Below are positions 45,962 through 59,690 of a DNA stretch of 64,000 nt, one piece after another (the stretch's first letter is position 1; every line of letters begins with the position of its first letter). A program made the position numbers and the translations under genes. The notes beneath the pieces were generated by a model. It was not told the origin of the DNA. It saw only the letters and a list, made by a program, of their open reading frames with translations, and made no database searches. This DNA comes from Bolinopsis microptera. Lineage: Eukaryota > Ctenophora > Tentaculata > Lobata > Bolinopsidae. The DNA lies in contig NC_087076.1 in assembly GCF_026151205.1 (NCBI RefSeq), positions 20,826,828 through 20,890,827 on the forward strand, given 5' to 3'.

Positions 45962-48900
45962 CCCCCACCCCACACACACCATGATAATAAGCGGAGGTAA
46001 CATATTCGCCAGCATGGGCACTTAACACCTACAAACACCAGGTATAAGCGGAGACCGGGAGAAAGGTAAGGTAACATATTCGACAATGATAGGCACTTAA
46101 ACACACACATAACAGGTATAAGCGGAAACGGTAACATATTCGCACAGCATGGCACTTAAACACACACACACCAGGTATAAGCGGATGGTAAACTTACTTC
46201 GCACAGCATGGCACCTTAAACACACCACACTCCAGGTTAAGAGGAATGGGTAAACATATTCGTCCAGCATGGACTTAAACCAACATACCAGGGATAAGCG
46301 GGAGAGGTAACATTTTGGCCGCATGGCACTTAACACACACACATCCAGGTATAGCGGAGGGTAAGGTAACTTATTCGCCAGCATTGGCACTTAACAACAT
46401 CATACCAGGTATAAAGCGGAGGTTACAATATTCGACAGACATGGCAACTTAACACAACCACAATGGTATAAATAAGCGGATTGAACCAGGGGTAACATAT
46501 TCGCCTGCATGGCATTTACACAAATACCACCAGGTATAAGCGGATGGGTAACATTTCGCCCTGAATGGAACTTTAACACACATATTCACACAGGTATAAG
46601 CAGGAGCGTAACTATTTACTCCAGCATGGCTACTTTACACACACATTCCAGGTATAGGGAGCCACACAGGCGTTATCATATTCGCAGCATGGCATTAACT
46701 CAAACACATACAGGTATAAAGCGGAGGTAACTTAGTCGCCCGATTCGGCACTTTTTACACACATACACCAAGGGTATAAGCGGAAGGTAACATTATTCGC
46801 CTGCATGGCACTTAAAACTCACAAATACCAGGTTTAAGCGGGATGGTATCATATTAGCCAGCAGGCAACCTTTACACACACATACCTGGTAATGCGGAGG
46901 TAACATATTCGCCAGCATGGCACTTTACACTCAGTTCACACATAACAGGTATAAGCGGAGGTATCAATATTCGCCTGCATGGAACTTAACATCAAACACA
47001 ACCTCGGTATAAGCGGTGGTAAAATATTCGCCAGCCTTGGCACTACTTAACAACACACACAGAGGTATATAAGAGTAGGTGGATAGGTAACATATTCGCC
47101 TGCAATGGCATTAACACACACCATACATGGTATAAGCCGGGAGGTAGTAACATATTCGCCTGCCATGGACCTTAACACTTCAACAATACCAGGCTATAAG
47201 CGGGAGGTCAACATATTCGCCAGACTGGCACTTTAACGCACACAATACCAGGTATTAGCGGATAAAGGTAACATATTCGCCAGCTATGGACTTAACACAC
47301 ACCACACCAGGTATATGCGGATGGTATACATATTCGCAGCATGGCCACTTTAACACACACACACAGGTATAAGGCGGAGACCCGGTAACATATTCGCCAG
47401 CATGGCAACTTAACACACACAATACCAGGTATTAAGCGGATGGTCAAACATATTCGCCAGCATGGAACTTAACACAGACATACCAGGTATAAGGGGGGAG
47501 GGGAGAACATATTCGCCAGCATGGCACTTAAACAAACACAATTTCCAGGTATAACGCGGAGGTATATTTATTTCGCCAGCATAGGCACTTAACACACACA
47601 TACAGGTAAAGGGATGGTTCATATTCAGCCCACAGCATGGCACTTAAACTCACAATACACACAGGTTAATAAGCGGAGGTAACCATATATTCGCCAGGCA
47701 TGGCACTTTTAACACACACACACACAGGGTATATGCGGGGAGGTATACATATTCGCCAGCATGGAACTTAAACACACACATACCAGGTACTTTAGCGGAG
47801 GAGGCTAATTATTCCGCAAGCGATGGCACATTATCACTCAAACAAATGTTTATGCGGATGGGTACTTATTCGCCAGCAATGGAAATTATACAATCACCAA
47901 ACCTGGTTTAAGCGGAGGTATAACTTTTTCCGACAGCATGGCACTTAACACTCTCACACTCCTGGTATATGCGGGAAGGTTACTTATTCGCCAGCATCGG
48001 CAATTAACACTAACACACTCCAGGTAATCACAGCGGAGGACCCCGGTATCATATTCGCCAGCATGGCACTTAACATACACATACCTGGTATATGCGGAGG
48101 GACATTGGTAACCTTATTCGCCAGCATGGCAATTAACTACAACACACCAGGTATATGGACGGAAGGTAACATAATTCGCCTGATGGCACTTAACACACAC
48201 ACATTCCAGTATAAGCGGGAGGGGCTTAACCATATTCGCCAGCATGGCACTTCAACTACACACATACCAGGTATAAGCGGAGGGATGGTAACATATTCAG
48301 CCACGCATGGCACCTTTAAACACACCACACACAAGGTATAGCTGGGATTAGGTAAATTTTCTCAAGCAGGCCTTAACAACCTACCACACACACACCCCAG
48401 GTATAAGAGGAATCGGGTAACATATTCGCCAGAATGGCAACTTAACTCAAACTCACCAGGTATAAGAGGGGACTGGTACATATTAGCCTGCCATGGTCAT
48501 TAAAAATCACTAACATCCAAGGTATAAGCGGGTGGTAAATATTCGCCAGGCGCGGCACTTAACCAAAACCATACCAGGTAATAAGCGGGGAGGTAACATT
48601 TTCGCCAGCATGGCACTTAACTCACGCTTTCCTGGTATAATGCGGGAGGTAACATATTCGACAGTATGGGAACTTTACACAACCCATACCAGCCGGTATA
48701 TGCGGATCGCGGTAACATATTCGCCAAGCATGGCACTTAACACACACACTAACCACCGGTTTAGCGGAGGTAAACATCATTCGCCAGTATGGCACTCTTA
48801 ACACAACACACATACCAGGTAATAAGCGGTGGTAACTATTCGCCAGCCATGGCACTTAAACGCTCACACACACCCAGGTATATGCGGGACTGGTAAACAT

Positions 48901-49286
48901 ATTCGCCAGCATAGGACCTCTTAACACACACATACCAGGGTATAAGCGGACAGGAGCCGGTAGGTAAAATTATTCGCATGTATGGCTTTTAATCACACAC
49001 ACCGCATGTATAAGCGGAAAGGTACATATTCGCCAGCATGGCACTTCAACACACAACTTTACCAGGTATATGCGGAAAGGGTACAATATTCGCCGCTTGG
49101 CACTTAACACACACACACCAGGTATTATTAGCGGAGGAAGGGAAGGTAACATATCGCCAGAATGGCACTTATCACACACTCATAAGGTATAAGCGGGAGA
49201 AGGTAACATATTCGATGCATGGATCTTTAACACACAACTCAACAGGTATTAGCGGATGTGTAAAACTATTCGGCCTGCATGGCAAC
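45962..49286. repeat. 54-bp satellite array, about 60 units
   Basis: The consensus unit contains GTATAAGCGGAGGTAACATA, TTCGCCAGCATGGCACTTAA and a short ACACACACATACCAG run. Almost every unit differs by one to several single-base insertions or deletions, yet the period stays near 54. The consensus length is divisible by three and three of the six frames are open. The array produces many short frames on both strands; none is long enough to call a gene. Confidence 0.9.
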
Positions 49287-52200
49287 AGAGCCTTCGCAGG
49301 AAAAGAGAAGTGCTCTAGTGTCTCTTGAATGACGCGCTAGACCGGAGGTCGTCTAATGGGGAGAAGGAGTTGACTAGTACGCCGGGACAATTTTCGGGAG
49401 TGTCAGGATTATACCGTGTTGTTTGTTTGGCAAGGAGAGGGCGAGTGGGGGAGAGGAGGATCCTTATTAAACCGACTTGTAATTATTTAATACATATAAT
49501 TAATTATTCAAATTAATCTGCAACGCTACGTTGTGTTCATTCTATCACATAATTATGATAATTGTGATTTTGAATCGCCCATCCACAAAGAGTTGTGGTT
49601 AAGAGATTAAGTAAAGTTTAATTTCTTTTGGAATATTAAGTAATTTCCGAATTAGAGATATGACAGAGTTCTTCTTCTCAGGCTGTCTTGGATTTATTAC
49701 ATCTAACTTACTGTACGTTTGATTTCACGTAGGTGAATCAGGAGAAGAGGTTTATTGATAAAAAGCAATCGGAGGACCTCCGTCAAAACTGATGCATACG
49801 TTTACATGAGATTGCGATTTCTGTTCCGCAAATTGCCAAATCAAAAACAATATGTGTGAATTAGAAATTTGGATGATAACGTTTTTAAAATATGCTATTA
49901 TGAAACTAATTGGTTTTGTGGGTATATTGATTCATAAAATTGTACGTTGCACGATTAGTTTACCAATTTAAACCTATATTTTCCAGCATAATCCTATTTA
50001 AATGGATCATGAAGCACAAGAAAGGATCTTTTTATAAACTCGAAGTTAGAGTTTCATAACCTACAGCTGACTTCCAAACAGCTTGACCTTCCTACAGCAT
50101 TCATATTCTAACCCACATTATCCCACTTTACCCAGAAAGGGGATGTCAACCGCTCAGGAACCCATGCCAAGCGCTGAGGGGGACCCAGTACTTGAATCAC
50201 ATAATGCACAATTGTGACGGCAATGTTAGCAGACTATTCATCGCTCTAGTTCACGGGGTCCAGACAGCGTTTTTTGTAGTCAAATTCTTGCCGGGTGGTG
50301 GAGGGGAGATATGGGATCCAGTACTGACAGTACGGCTTCTAGTCTGAAGTTCCTGAATGTCCTGAACCCCTAGGTTTAGATGAAACAAATATTCTACCTT
50401 GCGTAGTTGCTCTTACGTGAGACCGTCATACGAGTTTAGTAATAATGGTATTTGTTTATTGTTGTTAGATTATGGGATATAATTTTTCAAGGTGGACAGG
50501 ATCAGTAGGGATGAGGAAAAAGGGAAAGGTGAGAGGAAATTGGAACGGAGTGGGCATTTTCGCATTCCTGCCTCTTATCATTAGTTTTTACTCATTATGC
50601 CTTGCTTTGTTGAGATTTGTTTCAGTTGAGTCCTGATCAGAAATCTGTAGAACAGCACCTAGCGTTAGTTGAAGTAAGTTCATTGATATTCGAATTGATA
50701 TTATGGTAAATTTTTAATGAGATTTTAGATATATAATGAAGATATTTACCGTCAAAATGACTGAACACCATATACCATTGTTGAACTAATATTTTCGTTT
50801 TACATACAGCTCGATCTATACTTTTCGTCACCTCGGCAACTCCATTACTACGCGCTCGAAAGCATGCTTCAATGTATCCTCTAATCCTGTAGTTTATTCA
50901 CTTTTTTTAATTATAGCCTTTTTTATATAGAATTGATTCTAATTTTTCCAACTTTGTTATTAATACCAATTACTGGTAATGTAAAGTGCAAGGATTGACT
51001 TCAGGTGCATATCATACTGTAAATAGAGCTTCTTGTTCACTGAGGTAGTTTTTTTTCTTTTTTTGTAAACGGCTTGACTAGTTTGTTGTTGAGTTGTTAT
51101 GAACGTTGCTTAAGTGATTTGTTAAGAACCTTTATGATCCCTGGAATATTCTTCATGCCGGACACCATGTGGTTCCATTTAGAATCACATAAGTTTTTGA
51201 AATTTTTCTCTTTTTATTAAGAGATTCTGATCATAAGTATGAGTAAAAGGGACCTTTAGAATGATGTTTAAGTATATAATGAGCTCGGTCTGACACGTGT
51301 TGTAATGTCTCAACTAATCAGTGGATTCCCTTGAGAAAATACCTATATTACCTCTACCAATACATCGCCTAAACCTCGCAAGGAAGGCGATAATTGTTCA
51401 TGTTCCTACGATCTCTGATATTCCTTGACACATCATTTTTTTAATAGCTACAAAACCACTTGAACACCCTGTTATCACGACCACTTGCTGCCATGCTCTA
51501 GTCCAGTTATAACTACCAGTATTCAGCCTTTTGCTATCTTTGTACATTCATGCAAATCTGTATTTAGAGTGGTTCAGTTTTTGTTTTAATTTATTGTATT
51601 TTTGATCTCTAAGCAGATTGTGTGCTGTTCTTTGCTCGGTCAGTAGTAACGTGAATCATTAACAGTAAAGGTATAAATAGATACTTGATTTTTTATATCT
51701 TTCTGTCACACTTACATTAACTAGGATTTAAAAGTTAAGTTCACTATAACATGAAAGTAAACGAAGAGGAGTTTTTTTAAAATCCAAATGTTTGGGGCTG
51801 TATGCTCTCGGGATATGCCTTTGCAGCACTGATTACTCGATACTCTCACCCTCACCTATGCATATACTTCATATTAATAATAATTCTTGTGGAATTGGTA
51901 AAAATCCCTCGTCATATACGGAGTATGGAAGCTCAACGCCCCTCATAAATTGGGAGAAGAGATATGTTACTAGCCCTACTGAGATGTGGGCATTTGCTGA
52001 CCCTTGAATGTGTGTGGTTGATCTACTTCCCGAGTCTTACCACTCTTCTGGGTTGGGTGATTAGTGGGTTCTCTAAGGAACTAAGTTTTGTTTTTACAAC
52101 AACTCATGTAGGTGGACCGGATGATCACGTCGGTGAGCTGAAACTTCATAGCTTTGCTGTCTGTCACAGAGCAATCTTATATGTGAAACCCTCCGAGGCG

Positions 52201-53084
52201 GCTCACTACCACCCGTCTATGAGGAACCTCCTCTAATCTTATCTTTGAGTGTATTCTTCCCCCTCACGTATTCTATGGTTTACATGTGCTGTTTGTCGGG
52301 ACATTCTGTCAAGCTTTGAGCCATTTCTATTGTTGATTGCGAGATTGATGTGACGCAGAATAAATTGTTCAAGACGTACTTCAGCTAAAATTCTTTCCCA
52401 ATACCGAAGGATTTATTTCCCAAACACTTTCTCCCGCTTTTCGCTATCATCTAGGGACACAAACGTCCTAATTCTTGCTTTTATGGGTGGAAGGAATGCT
52501 GGTCACCTGTGAGTCCGGTTGCGGTTTTAAAACAAATGTAGCGTTAGTTTGTTGGCAACATTCTGGGTGAGTTATATTTCCTGTTGGCTCTGTGGATATT
52601 TGAGGGTTTATCAGCAAACATTACCTTACCCACACGAGCAGTCAGGGGGTGTTGAATCGGACTGAGGATAGCCACCCATCATGTCAACATTTTAGCTATT
52701 TCAAACATGTGGCAAAACCCCCGTTATTTTTTCTACACCAACCGAGAAAGTTTATCTTTCTCATACGGAGCTGGTCTGATGGGGGGATATGTGAGGGAGT
52801 TTGGGAAGGTATTGCTTGAACCACAGTGAGATTCACGGTATTTCGAGTCCTAACACCAGGAAACTCGTCTACAGCTCCCCCTATGCCATGCAACATAGTT
52901 ACTTCAATCGTATGGCTAACGGGCTAAGTCATACGCCGACCCCTTAAGAACTATGCATGCCCTATATACACGACGTTTGAACGGACTATCCATTTATACT
53001 TATTTAACGGTTTCTCTGACAAAGTGGTTGTAAATAAAAAATAAAGGATGTTGATTAAATCACATCTACACTCGACTGTCACGT
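49287..53084. other. Gene-free interval
   Basis: The sequence just after the satellite (49287-49470) is GC-richer and without repeats; the rest is AT-rich. Short frames (for example 51964-52236, 90 codons) show no recognisable domain. Nothing is supported. Confidence 0.4.
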
Positions 53085-53815
53085 TTTTTGTGATGAAATT
53101 TTCCTGGACCGACATTTTTCTGTTCAGAATTTTTCATTATTTGAAAATGGAGACCATGATTTTGTGTAGATAAAAAATACAACTTTTTGTTTTGTTATGC
53201 TTTCTGCTTGGATACTTCTATCCGTACCCAGAAATCATAATTCCGCACCTCAATCGTGCCATTTGGTATCTACTGTTGTCTTATTTATTGGTTGCGGTTG
53301 AAATATAATTAATCAAAACTGTATAATTTCGGACCTCGAAATTTCAATCTTCAATAAAATGAAAATGGAGGACACAGATTTGGGAGATATTTATTTTGCT
53401 ATTGTATTCGGGATTTTTTGACCCTAAGTACAGGTTTTTGGTTTATTTTTACCATCATCATTTAACTGAATAATTGGTTTCTGGGCAACATATTCATCAA
53501 ATTTGTCAAATTGGTGTTCTGAAAATTTTCATATTTTGAAAATGGGGGACAGGATTTGAAAAATAATAACCTTTTTGTTTTTGTTAAGCTTCTGTGTGGG
53601 CTTCCGCACGACCAGAAATCAAACTTCCAAGCACCTCAATCGTGCCATTTGGTATATATTGTTGGACTTTTTAATTGGTTGGGGTGGTGAAAAAAAAAAT
53701 CTATCTAAACTGTAATATTTAGGTTCCTAGATAATTTCACTCTTCAAAAATCTGAAAAATGGGAACAGATTGGGACATTGATTTTGCAATTTTATTCGGG
53801 ATTTTATTGACTCCA
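53085..53815 (+). repeat. Dispersed ~430-bp tandem unit, first cluster
   Basis: Two units in tandem (second one partial) share TCGTGCCATTTGGTAT, TTTTATTCGGGATTTT, GATAATTGGTTTCTG-like and AAAATGGGGACAG-like blocks. The same unit recurs at about 57410-58100 and 60835-61215 in the same orientation. It is non-coding. Confidence 0.75.
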
Positions 53816-56800
53816 TAGGGCCTGTCGGATACATGGATTTCGCTTAGGTTCCCAACAGATTGGTAAATTGTATTCATAATTCTGCGGCCTATATGGTTTT
53901 CGTCATCTTGCCACTTCTCTTTAAGAATCTTAGTGGATTTGGAATGTGGAATTTTTTGCAGCCTTCCTTCACAGACCTTTGTTTGGGTTAACTTAACGAA
54001 GTGTCGTTTTCAGTCACATCAAGTATCGGGGTGAAAGGGGGTCTCCTACTAACTCTGCTTACCTTCTGACCACTGGGACCTAGCACTGACCAGGCAGGAA
54101 CCCAATTTGATTGGGTCTTAGGTCACCTTGATTATGAGCATGAATGGTCTAACGTTGGACTTTGAGTCACCAGACTTCCTCTCCGTTTCCGATCATTGGA
54201 CCAGGAAGTGGTGGATTGCAATGCTATGTGAATGTGGGTTATGTTTGTATAGCTGTTACTGTAGTTTTACCTAATTATTATACACCCTTATAGAAACCGA
54301 TAAATGTTTTTTCTGGCAGAAAGAATGCTAGAAATTTACCAAAATACGTCCATTGTTTTATATTTATTTTTTTGATGACCATTACTTTCCTGACCCTAAA
54401 ATCGCACGAGAAATCGATTTTTTTTTTATTATTTTTATATTATTTTTAAAATTGGTTTAGAACACTCAAACAATTGCTTACTCTTTGTATTAAAACCATG
54501 TTTTATATTTAACATTCAACATCTCGATCATTGTAGTTAAACTGAGTAATTAACGGATTTCAAGTATATTAAGGCGGTAGTCAAACTAAAACAAAATTTA
54601 GGTTTATAAACTGCCAGGACGCCGTGCGCGAGTTTAACTTGTTGCGAAGGTAATATTTGACGAGTGTATCACCCGTTTTTTTGTTTAGACAGTACACAAG
54701 TTGTAATTGTACCTTTTGTCGGAACCATAATGGTTAAGTGCTTGATGTTACATTACGTCCAAAAAATCTTATATCCGAATCGTTTCAAAAGTCTTCTTTG
54801 TTTGTATATGTGTAGAGATCAGAGCCAGAACGACAAGGAACATGATTGCTTGCAGGATTCTTTTCGGAAATTATTGTCGACTGGTTAACATCAATTGGCT
54901 ATTCACGTTCACTGGGTCTGTGGGTTTTAAAAAGGCATGTTAGGGCTGTGTTAAAAGCTATCATAATTTCTCTTAAGTTATTATCGAGTAATGTTTTGCA
55001 TTATTATAATCCTATTTTAATGATTGTTCTTGTGATCTGAAATTTAAGTTAAGCGACCAGACGTTTTTTGTGACAATTTCAAGAAATTATGGTTGAGCTC
55101 CTCCTTCCTGCCTGTGAGCCACCATTAGGTAATATACAAGTATATCGGATTTATTGTTCCTTCAAATTCTTACTGCTTTTTCCTGTTTGCTGTCTGTGTC
55201 TGCGACGCAGCCTATTTGTTGCCAGGACTTCCTATCCTCCCCCCACTTCTTACCATCTTGTTGTCATCATTTAAAGAGCCTCTTGCCTCATAAACCAGGC
55301 TCTTGATTGTTGTTGACAAATGGCGTTTTCGTTCCTTGAGAGGCATTCAATGTATAGGGGATGATAGAGGCTATCGTCAGACAACATAGCATGGGGGGGT
55401 GGGTTTACCCGGGGCCCCATAAGGATTAACTATTCACATTATGCTGAGGATAATTGTGTTATTTTTATTTACATACTTGTACTGATCTATTACAGAATAT
55501 GTCTGATCTTTTTTTCAGAGACTTAATGTACAAGGGAAATTGAAACTAACTACTACCTTGAAGTTGTTTGGCTTTACTGTTAGTAAGAGATATCACATTT
55601 AATTCGATATTTTCAGCATACATAATTTTTGTACAAGTTCCTCAGCCTCCAAGGTCACTGGGTATTCTGTTAAATCTGTTCTTCGGTTTGCTGGTCAACT
55701 TCTATGTAGAGTAATAATTGAAGACAATCTCATTGTCGAAGGAATCGTTTGATGTGTATCCAGTGCTTCTCTCCTTTATTGGTGGGGATAAACTTCATTT
55801 TTGTATGGTAAAGTGTAACGAATTGAAATGTTTCGTTTTTTAAATTAATGCTTGAATTTAGTGCGCTCATTTGTGATTGTAGCTTGCCAGTGTGTTTACT
55901 ACATTGTTTTTCTTTTTGCTGTAAGTATTGTTTTTAAATCTGCGGGACTTTGGGTCGTTATTTATTTTTTATGTAGAATTTCGAGGCTTGCTTGTGGACC
56001 ACTTATTGCGTTATCTAATGCACCAAAATGTACGAGTGTGGTCTTTCTCAGTTTTCCTTACTTTCTTTTGCGTGTTATTATTATACGATAACAGTTTCAT
56101 TGTCATATCAGCACGAGTTGTGGCTATGAAAGATTTGTTCTCTTCATAACTAGCAACAATCGTAAAATATATATGATCTTTACTATTTACGAATGGGAGA
56201 AAACCCTGCTGTGTGTACTGCTTTTTGGCCTACTGTGTATGTGCTAGTAGTCTTATTTGGTTGTTTGTTTAGATGCACTTTTTTTCTTTTCCAGTTTGAA
56301 GTTCAGTTTTTGTTTGATTTTTCTTGTATACTGTTATAAATGTACTCGTTTTGACAATACTAGACCCTGAAATAATGGCACCCTATTTTGCAATGTCTTT
56401 CGGCCATTAAACATGGGTGTGTTATAATTAATAAGTGTTATTTACCGGTGGTGATTCTCGTAATAATATTTGTTAATAATATTTACCTTCAGTCGGTTTT
56501 AATCGGCCGCAGGGGTCCTGGTAGGTTACTTATTACTACCTACAATTTTGTTCTTAGTTTGCGGTTACCGCCGTTTTAACTATTCTTGATCCGTTATTAT
56601 CGTAATAGTTTAATACATGATCGAGATGTTGATTGTTTGTTTTAAATCCAAGGATTTTTTAGGTCATAAGGAAGCATTGTTGAGTTTCAAGGCAAAACAT
56701 TGGAGTTAATCGTTTTTATCGTGCGATTTTTTAGGTCTGGATATTGGTCCCATCAAAATTATTTAATTAACACAATGACGATATTTCTGGTAAATTTTAG

Positions 56801-57343
56801 CTTTCTGCCAAGAAAATAAATTTTCGGTTGCTTTAGGGAGTTTAATTTAGGTTATATAATAAACTTCCAGTACAGCATATTACTTCACCCCCACATTCAC
56901 TTGCATGAAAAGCCTCTACCTGGTACCCAATGAGAGGGTGGAAAGATGGGGGAATTAGATTGTAACGGTGAGGAGAGGTAGGTTAGTTTGGGTCTCGCTT
57001 GGTGTACATTGTTCAAACGGTGAACTCAGAAGTAAATTTTTTTATCAAGTGACCCTAAAAGACCCCCAATCAATTGGGTGGGAGTTCTGGCCCCTCGGTA
57101 CAGCCACCTGTAGTCACCGATCATTGAGGTGTGAGGGTTTACCGACCGCCTCGTTAACCCAATCCAAATGTCTGGAAGGCTGCAAATTTTACAAATGGCC
57201 AATCCACAAGATTTCTTAAAGAGTTGTGGAAGGAGCATCGGACGACCGAAACATAGAGCGGCCCCGCTAGAAATTATGAGGGACTACCAGATCCTGGTGG
57301 TGGGGTGGAACTAAGCGATCCTTTGATATCACGACAGGCCCTA
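53816..57343. mobile_element. ~3.5-kb element with long (~450-bp) inverted ends
   Basis: The left end (TAGGGCCTGTCGGATAC) and right end (reverse complement TAGGGCCTGTCGTGATAT) remain similar for about 450 bp inward (CGCTTAGGTTCC, CATAATT.TGCGG, TTTAAGAATCTT, GCAGCCTTCC, TTGGGTTAAC, CAATTGATTGGG-like). TAG...CTA ends suggest hAT; the flanks ATTGACTCCA and ATGGACTCAC could be a noise-damaged target duplication. It sits in the ~430-bp tandem repeat. The interior (54280-56880) shows no transposase, though base-level noise would hide one. A solo end lies at 12934. Confidence 0.55.
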
Positions 57344-57409
57344 ATGGACTCACAGATACACCAACAATTGTGGTCTTTATATACCATACTTTTTTTAGAA
57401 ACCTGATAA

Positions 57410-58100
57410 GTGGTGTTCTGTCAAAATTTGTGTTTTCTGTATATTTCAACTTTTTGATCTAAGGGGACTGGTTTTTGTATAAATAAATGATATATAATGC
57501 ATACTTTCGTTTTGTTTAGCTTTCTGCTGTGGGCGTTTATTTCCACCTATATTCTTTTAATTCATGCTCCTACTAATCGTGTGTCATTTGTTTATATATT
57601 GGTTGACTTACTTATTGGTTTTCTTTTGCATGTGTGAAAAATAAAGAAAATATTATAATTATAAATTTATGTCATAACTGTTTAATATTTCGGCGTTGTC
57701 ATGCGGATATTGCTTCTTCAAAAACTGGATAATTGGTCCAGTTATTGGGGTAAATAAGGAATTGTTTTTTTGCTACTTTTTTATTATTATTTCGGGATTT
57801 TTGACCCTCCAATACTCATTTGGTTTCATACCACTCAATCACCATATGTATATTGACTAATTGGGTTCATGGGCAAAAAAAGTTTCATCCAAGCTGTCAA
57901 TTTTGTTTTCAGGAATTTCATTTTTTGATAATGGGACAGGTTTTGAAATTGCAACCCTTTTCGTTTTTGGTTAAGCTTTATGCTGTGGGCCTTCCTCGAC
58001 CGCCCGAAATCAATTTCCAAGCACATCAAATAGTGTCATTTGGGGATCTATTTTTGAGACTTACTTATTGGTTGCAGGTGAAAAACAATCAGTAAAAACC
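57410..58100 (+). repeat. Dispersed ~430-bp tandem unit, second cluster
   Basis: Continuation of the repeat seen at 53085-53815 on the other side of the inverted-end element. It leads directly into the (CCCTCT)n tract, as the third cluster does at 61215. Confidence 0.7.
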
Positions 58101-58111
58101 TCGGTAAATCC

Positions 58112-58568
58112 CTCTCCCTTCTACCTCTCCTCACTCACTCTACCTCTCCCTCTCCCTCTCCCTCTCCTCTCCCTTCATCCCTCTCCCTATCCATTCCTCC
58201 CTCTCCTCATCCTCTCCTCTCCCTCTCCCTCTCACTCTCCCTCTCCTCTACCTCTACCTCTACCTCTAACCTCCCTACACTCTCCCTATCACCTCTCACT
58301 CTCCTTCCCTCTCCCTCTCCCTCTCCTTCTACCTCTCCATTTCCCTATCCCTCTCCACTATCCCTCTCCATCTCCCCTCCTCTCCTCTCCCTCTACCTCT
58401 CCTCTCCCTCTCCCTTTCCCTTCCCTCTCATGTTCCATAGGTTTCAAGGCTCTATGTGTCACCCTCTACCCTCCTCTCCCTCTCCTCTCCCTCTCCCTCT
58501 CCCTCTTACATCTCCCTCTCCGCTCTCCTCCTCTCCACTCCCTCTCCCACTACCCTCTCCCCTCTCCC
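58112..58568 (+). repeat. (CCCTCT)n tract, first
   Basis: About 450 bp of CCCTCT/CTCTCC repeats with irregular interruptions. The long Pro/Leu/Ser frames here (and Arg/Glu/Gly frames opposite) are products of the repeat and not genes. Confidence 0.9.
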
Positions 58569-59690
58569 TCTCTGAAAGAACAGTAAAGATTAATAGTATT
58601 GTATGTATAACTATAAGCTTATTAGAGGCGTGGTCGTGTTATAATATACAGCAAACCTAGCCGCCTAGAGCTCTTGTGGATACACCGTTTTCTTGGATAA
58701 CAGTGCTTAAACATGATCTATATTATGCCTAGTAACCTCTGTAACATAGCATTAGCACTTAGTCCAACCAACAAGGGCTTCAGAGAGGCTATGGAAGAAT
58801 CGCGATCGCGATTGGTGGATTGTAGCAAGTACATGTCCCAGGCCTAATGGTAATGTGGACCTTTTTCTTAGCATTAGCCATGTGAATGAGTGCGAACTCT
58901 CTCCAAGGTGGACACTAACTACTATGTTCACCTTTGGACTTAGCGTTCAATTCCTTAGCTCTCCAAAGTTTCACACAATCGTGTCCGTAGAAGGGTCGTG
59001 AATGACAAGATGAAGATGAAACTATTGCTTCGAAGAGTTCCACATTCACAATGGTCAGGCACCAAGGAAATCTTGACCATCTTGATCACTGTCTATTCAG
59101 TATCTGCCTTTTGGGGGGGGGCGGGGGGCCGCTGCTGCTGCGTAAATGGTATGTTTCTTTGTTTACCTATTCGACGTAATTTGAACGGAATTGTGTGATT
59201 GTGAATCAAACATATAAATTTTACGTCTTTACCTTAATTAGTCTACTGTCTCTTTAGATTATAGAATTGGGGGACTGGTCCGGGAAACTACTCGATGTGT
59301 AGGTTCGGATCAACCTGGATAGTATTTCCTTCAGTGAGTCATATGAATTAAAAAAGGATATGGAAACGGGAATAGGACATCATATATAAAAATAGAATAA
59401 GAAACATTATTATAAATTATAAAAAATCATTCAGACTTCTTTTATAAACAACATAAATACTAATTTGAAGTTTGCCGGCTCATATTAATTTTTTTTTATT
59501 GCAGGAACTACTGGAATACTTATGACTGGTACAGCTTAAAATACCGGGAGGATCCGGCTTAAAAACCGGAGAAAACACCACTGACCGAGAATGATATCCG
59601 GTCATCGATGGTTACTACGTTATTTAATCTCATCAGAATGTCCCAGTTTAAGAGTCTATTCTGCAGTTCCAAATTTTTATACGGGAACGG
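58569..59690. repeat. Noisy duplication, copy 1 (partner about 61830-62850)
   Basis: Follows the first (CCCTCT)n tract. Matching blocks include CCGTTTTCTTGGA, CGATCGCGATT.GTGG, TAATGTGGA.C.TTTTCTT, CATTCACAATGGTCAG, GCGGGGGCCGCTGCTGCTG and ATTATAGAATTGGGG. No intact frame survives in both copies. Confidence 0.75.

Noticed and set aside
46000-49280. Many short frames on both strands in the satellite
   Set aside because: All arise from the 54-bp unit and are ended by indels; no unit-independent sequence or conserved length.
45962-49286. Multihaem cytochrome gene
   Set aside because: CxxCH periodicity comes from a consensus of a noisy satellite; no continuous frame, start or signal peptide exists.
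58068-58660. Leu/Pro/Ser-rich frame of 172 codons
   Set aside because: It translates the (CCCTCT)n tract.
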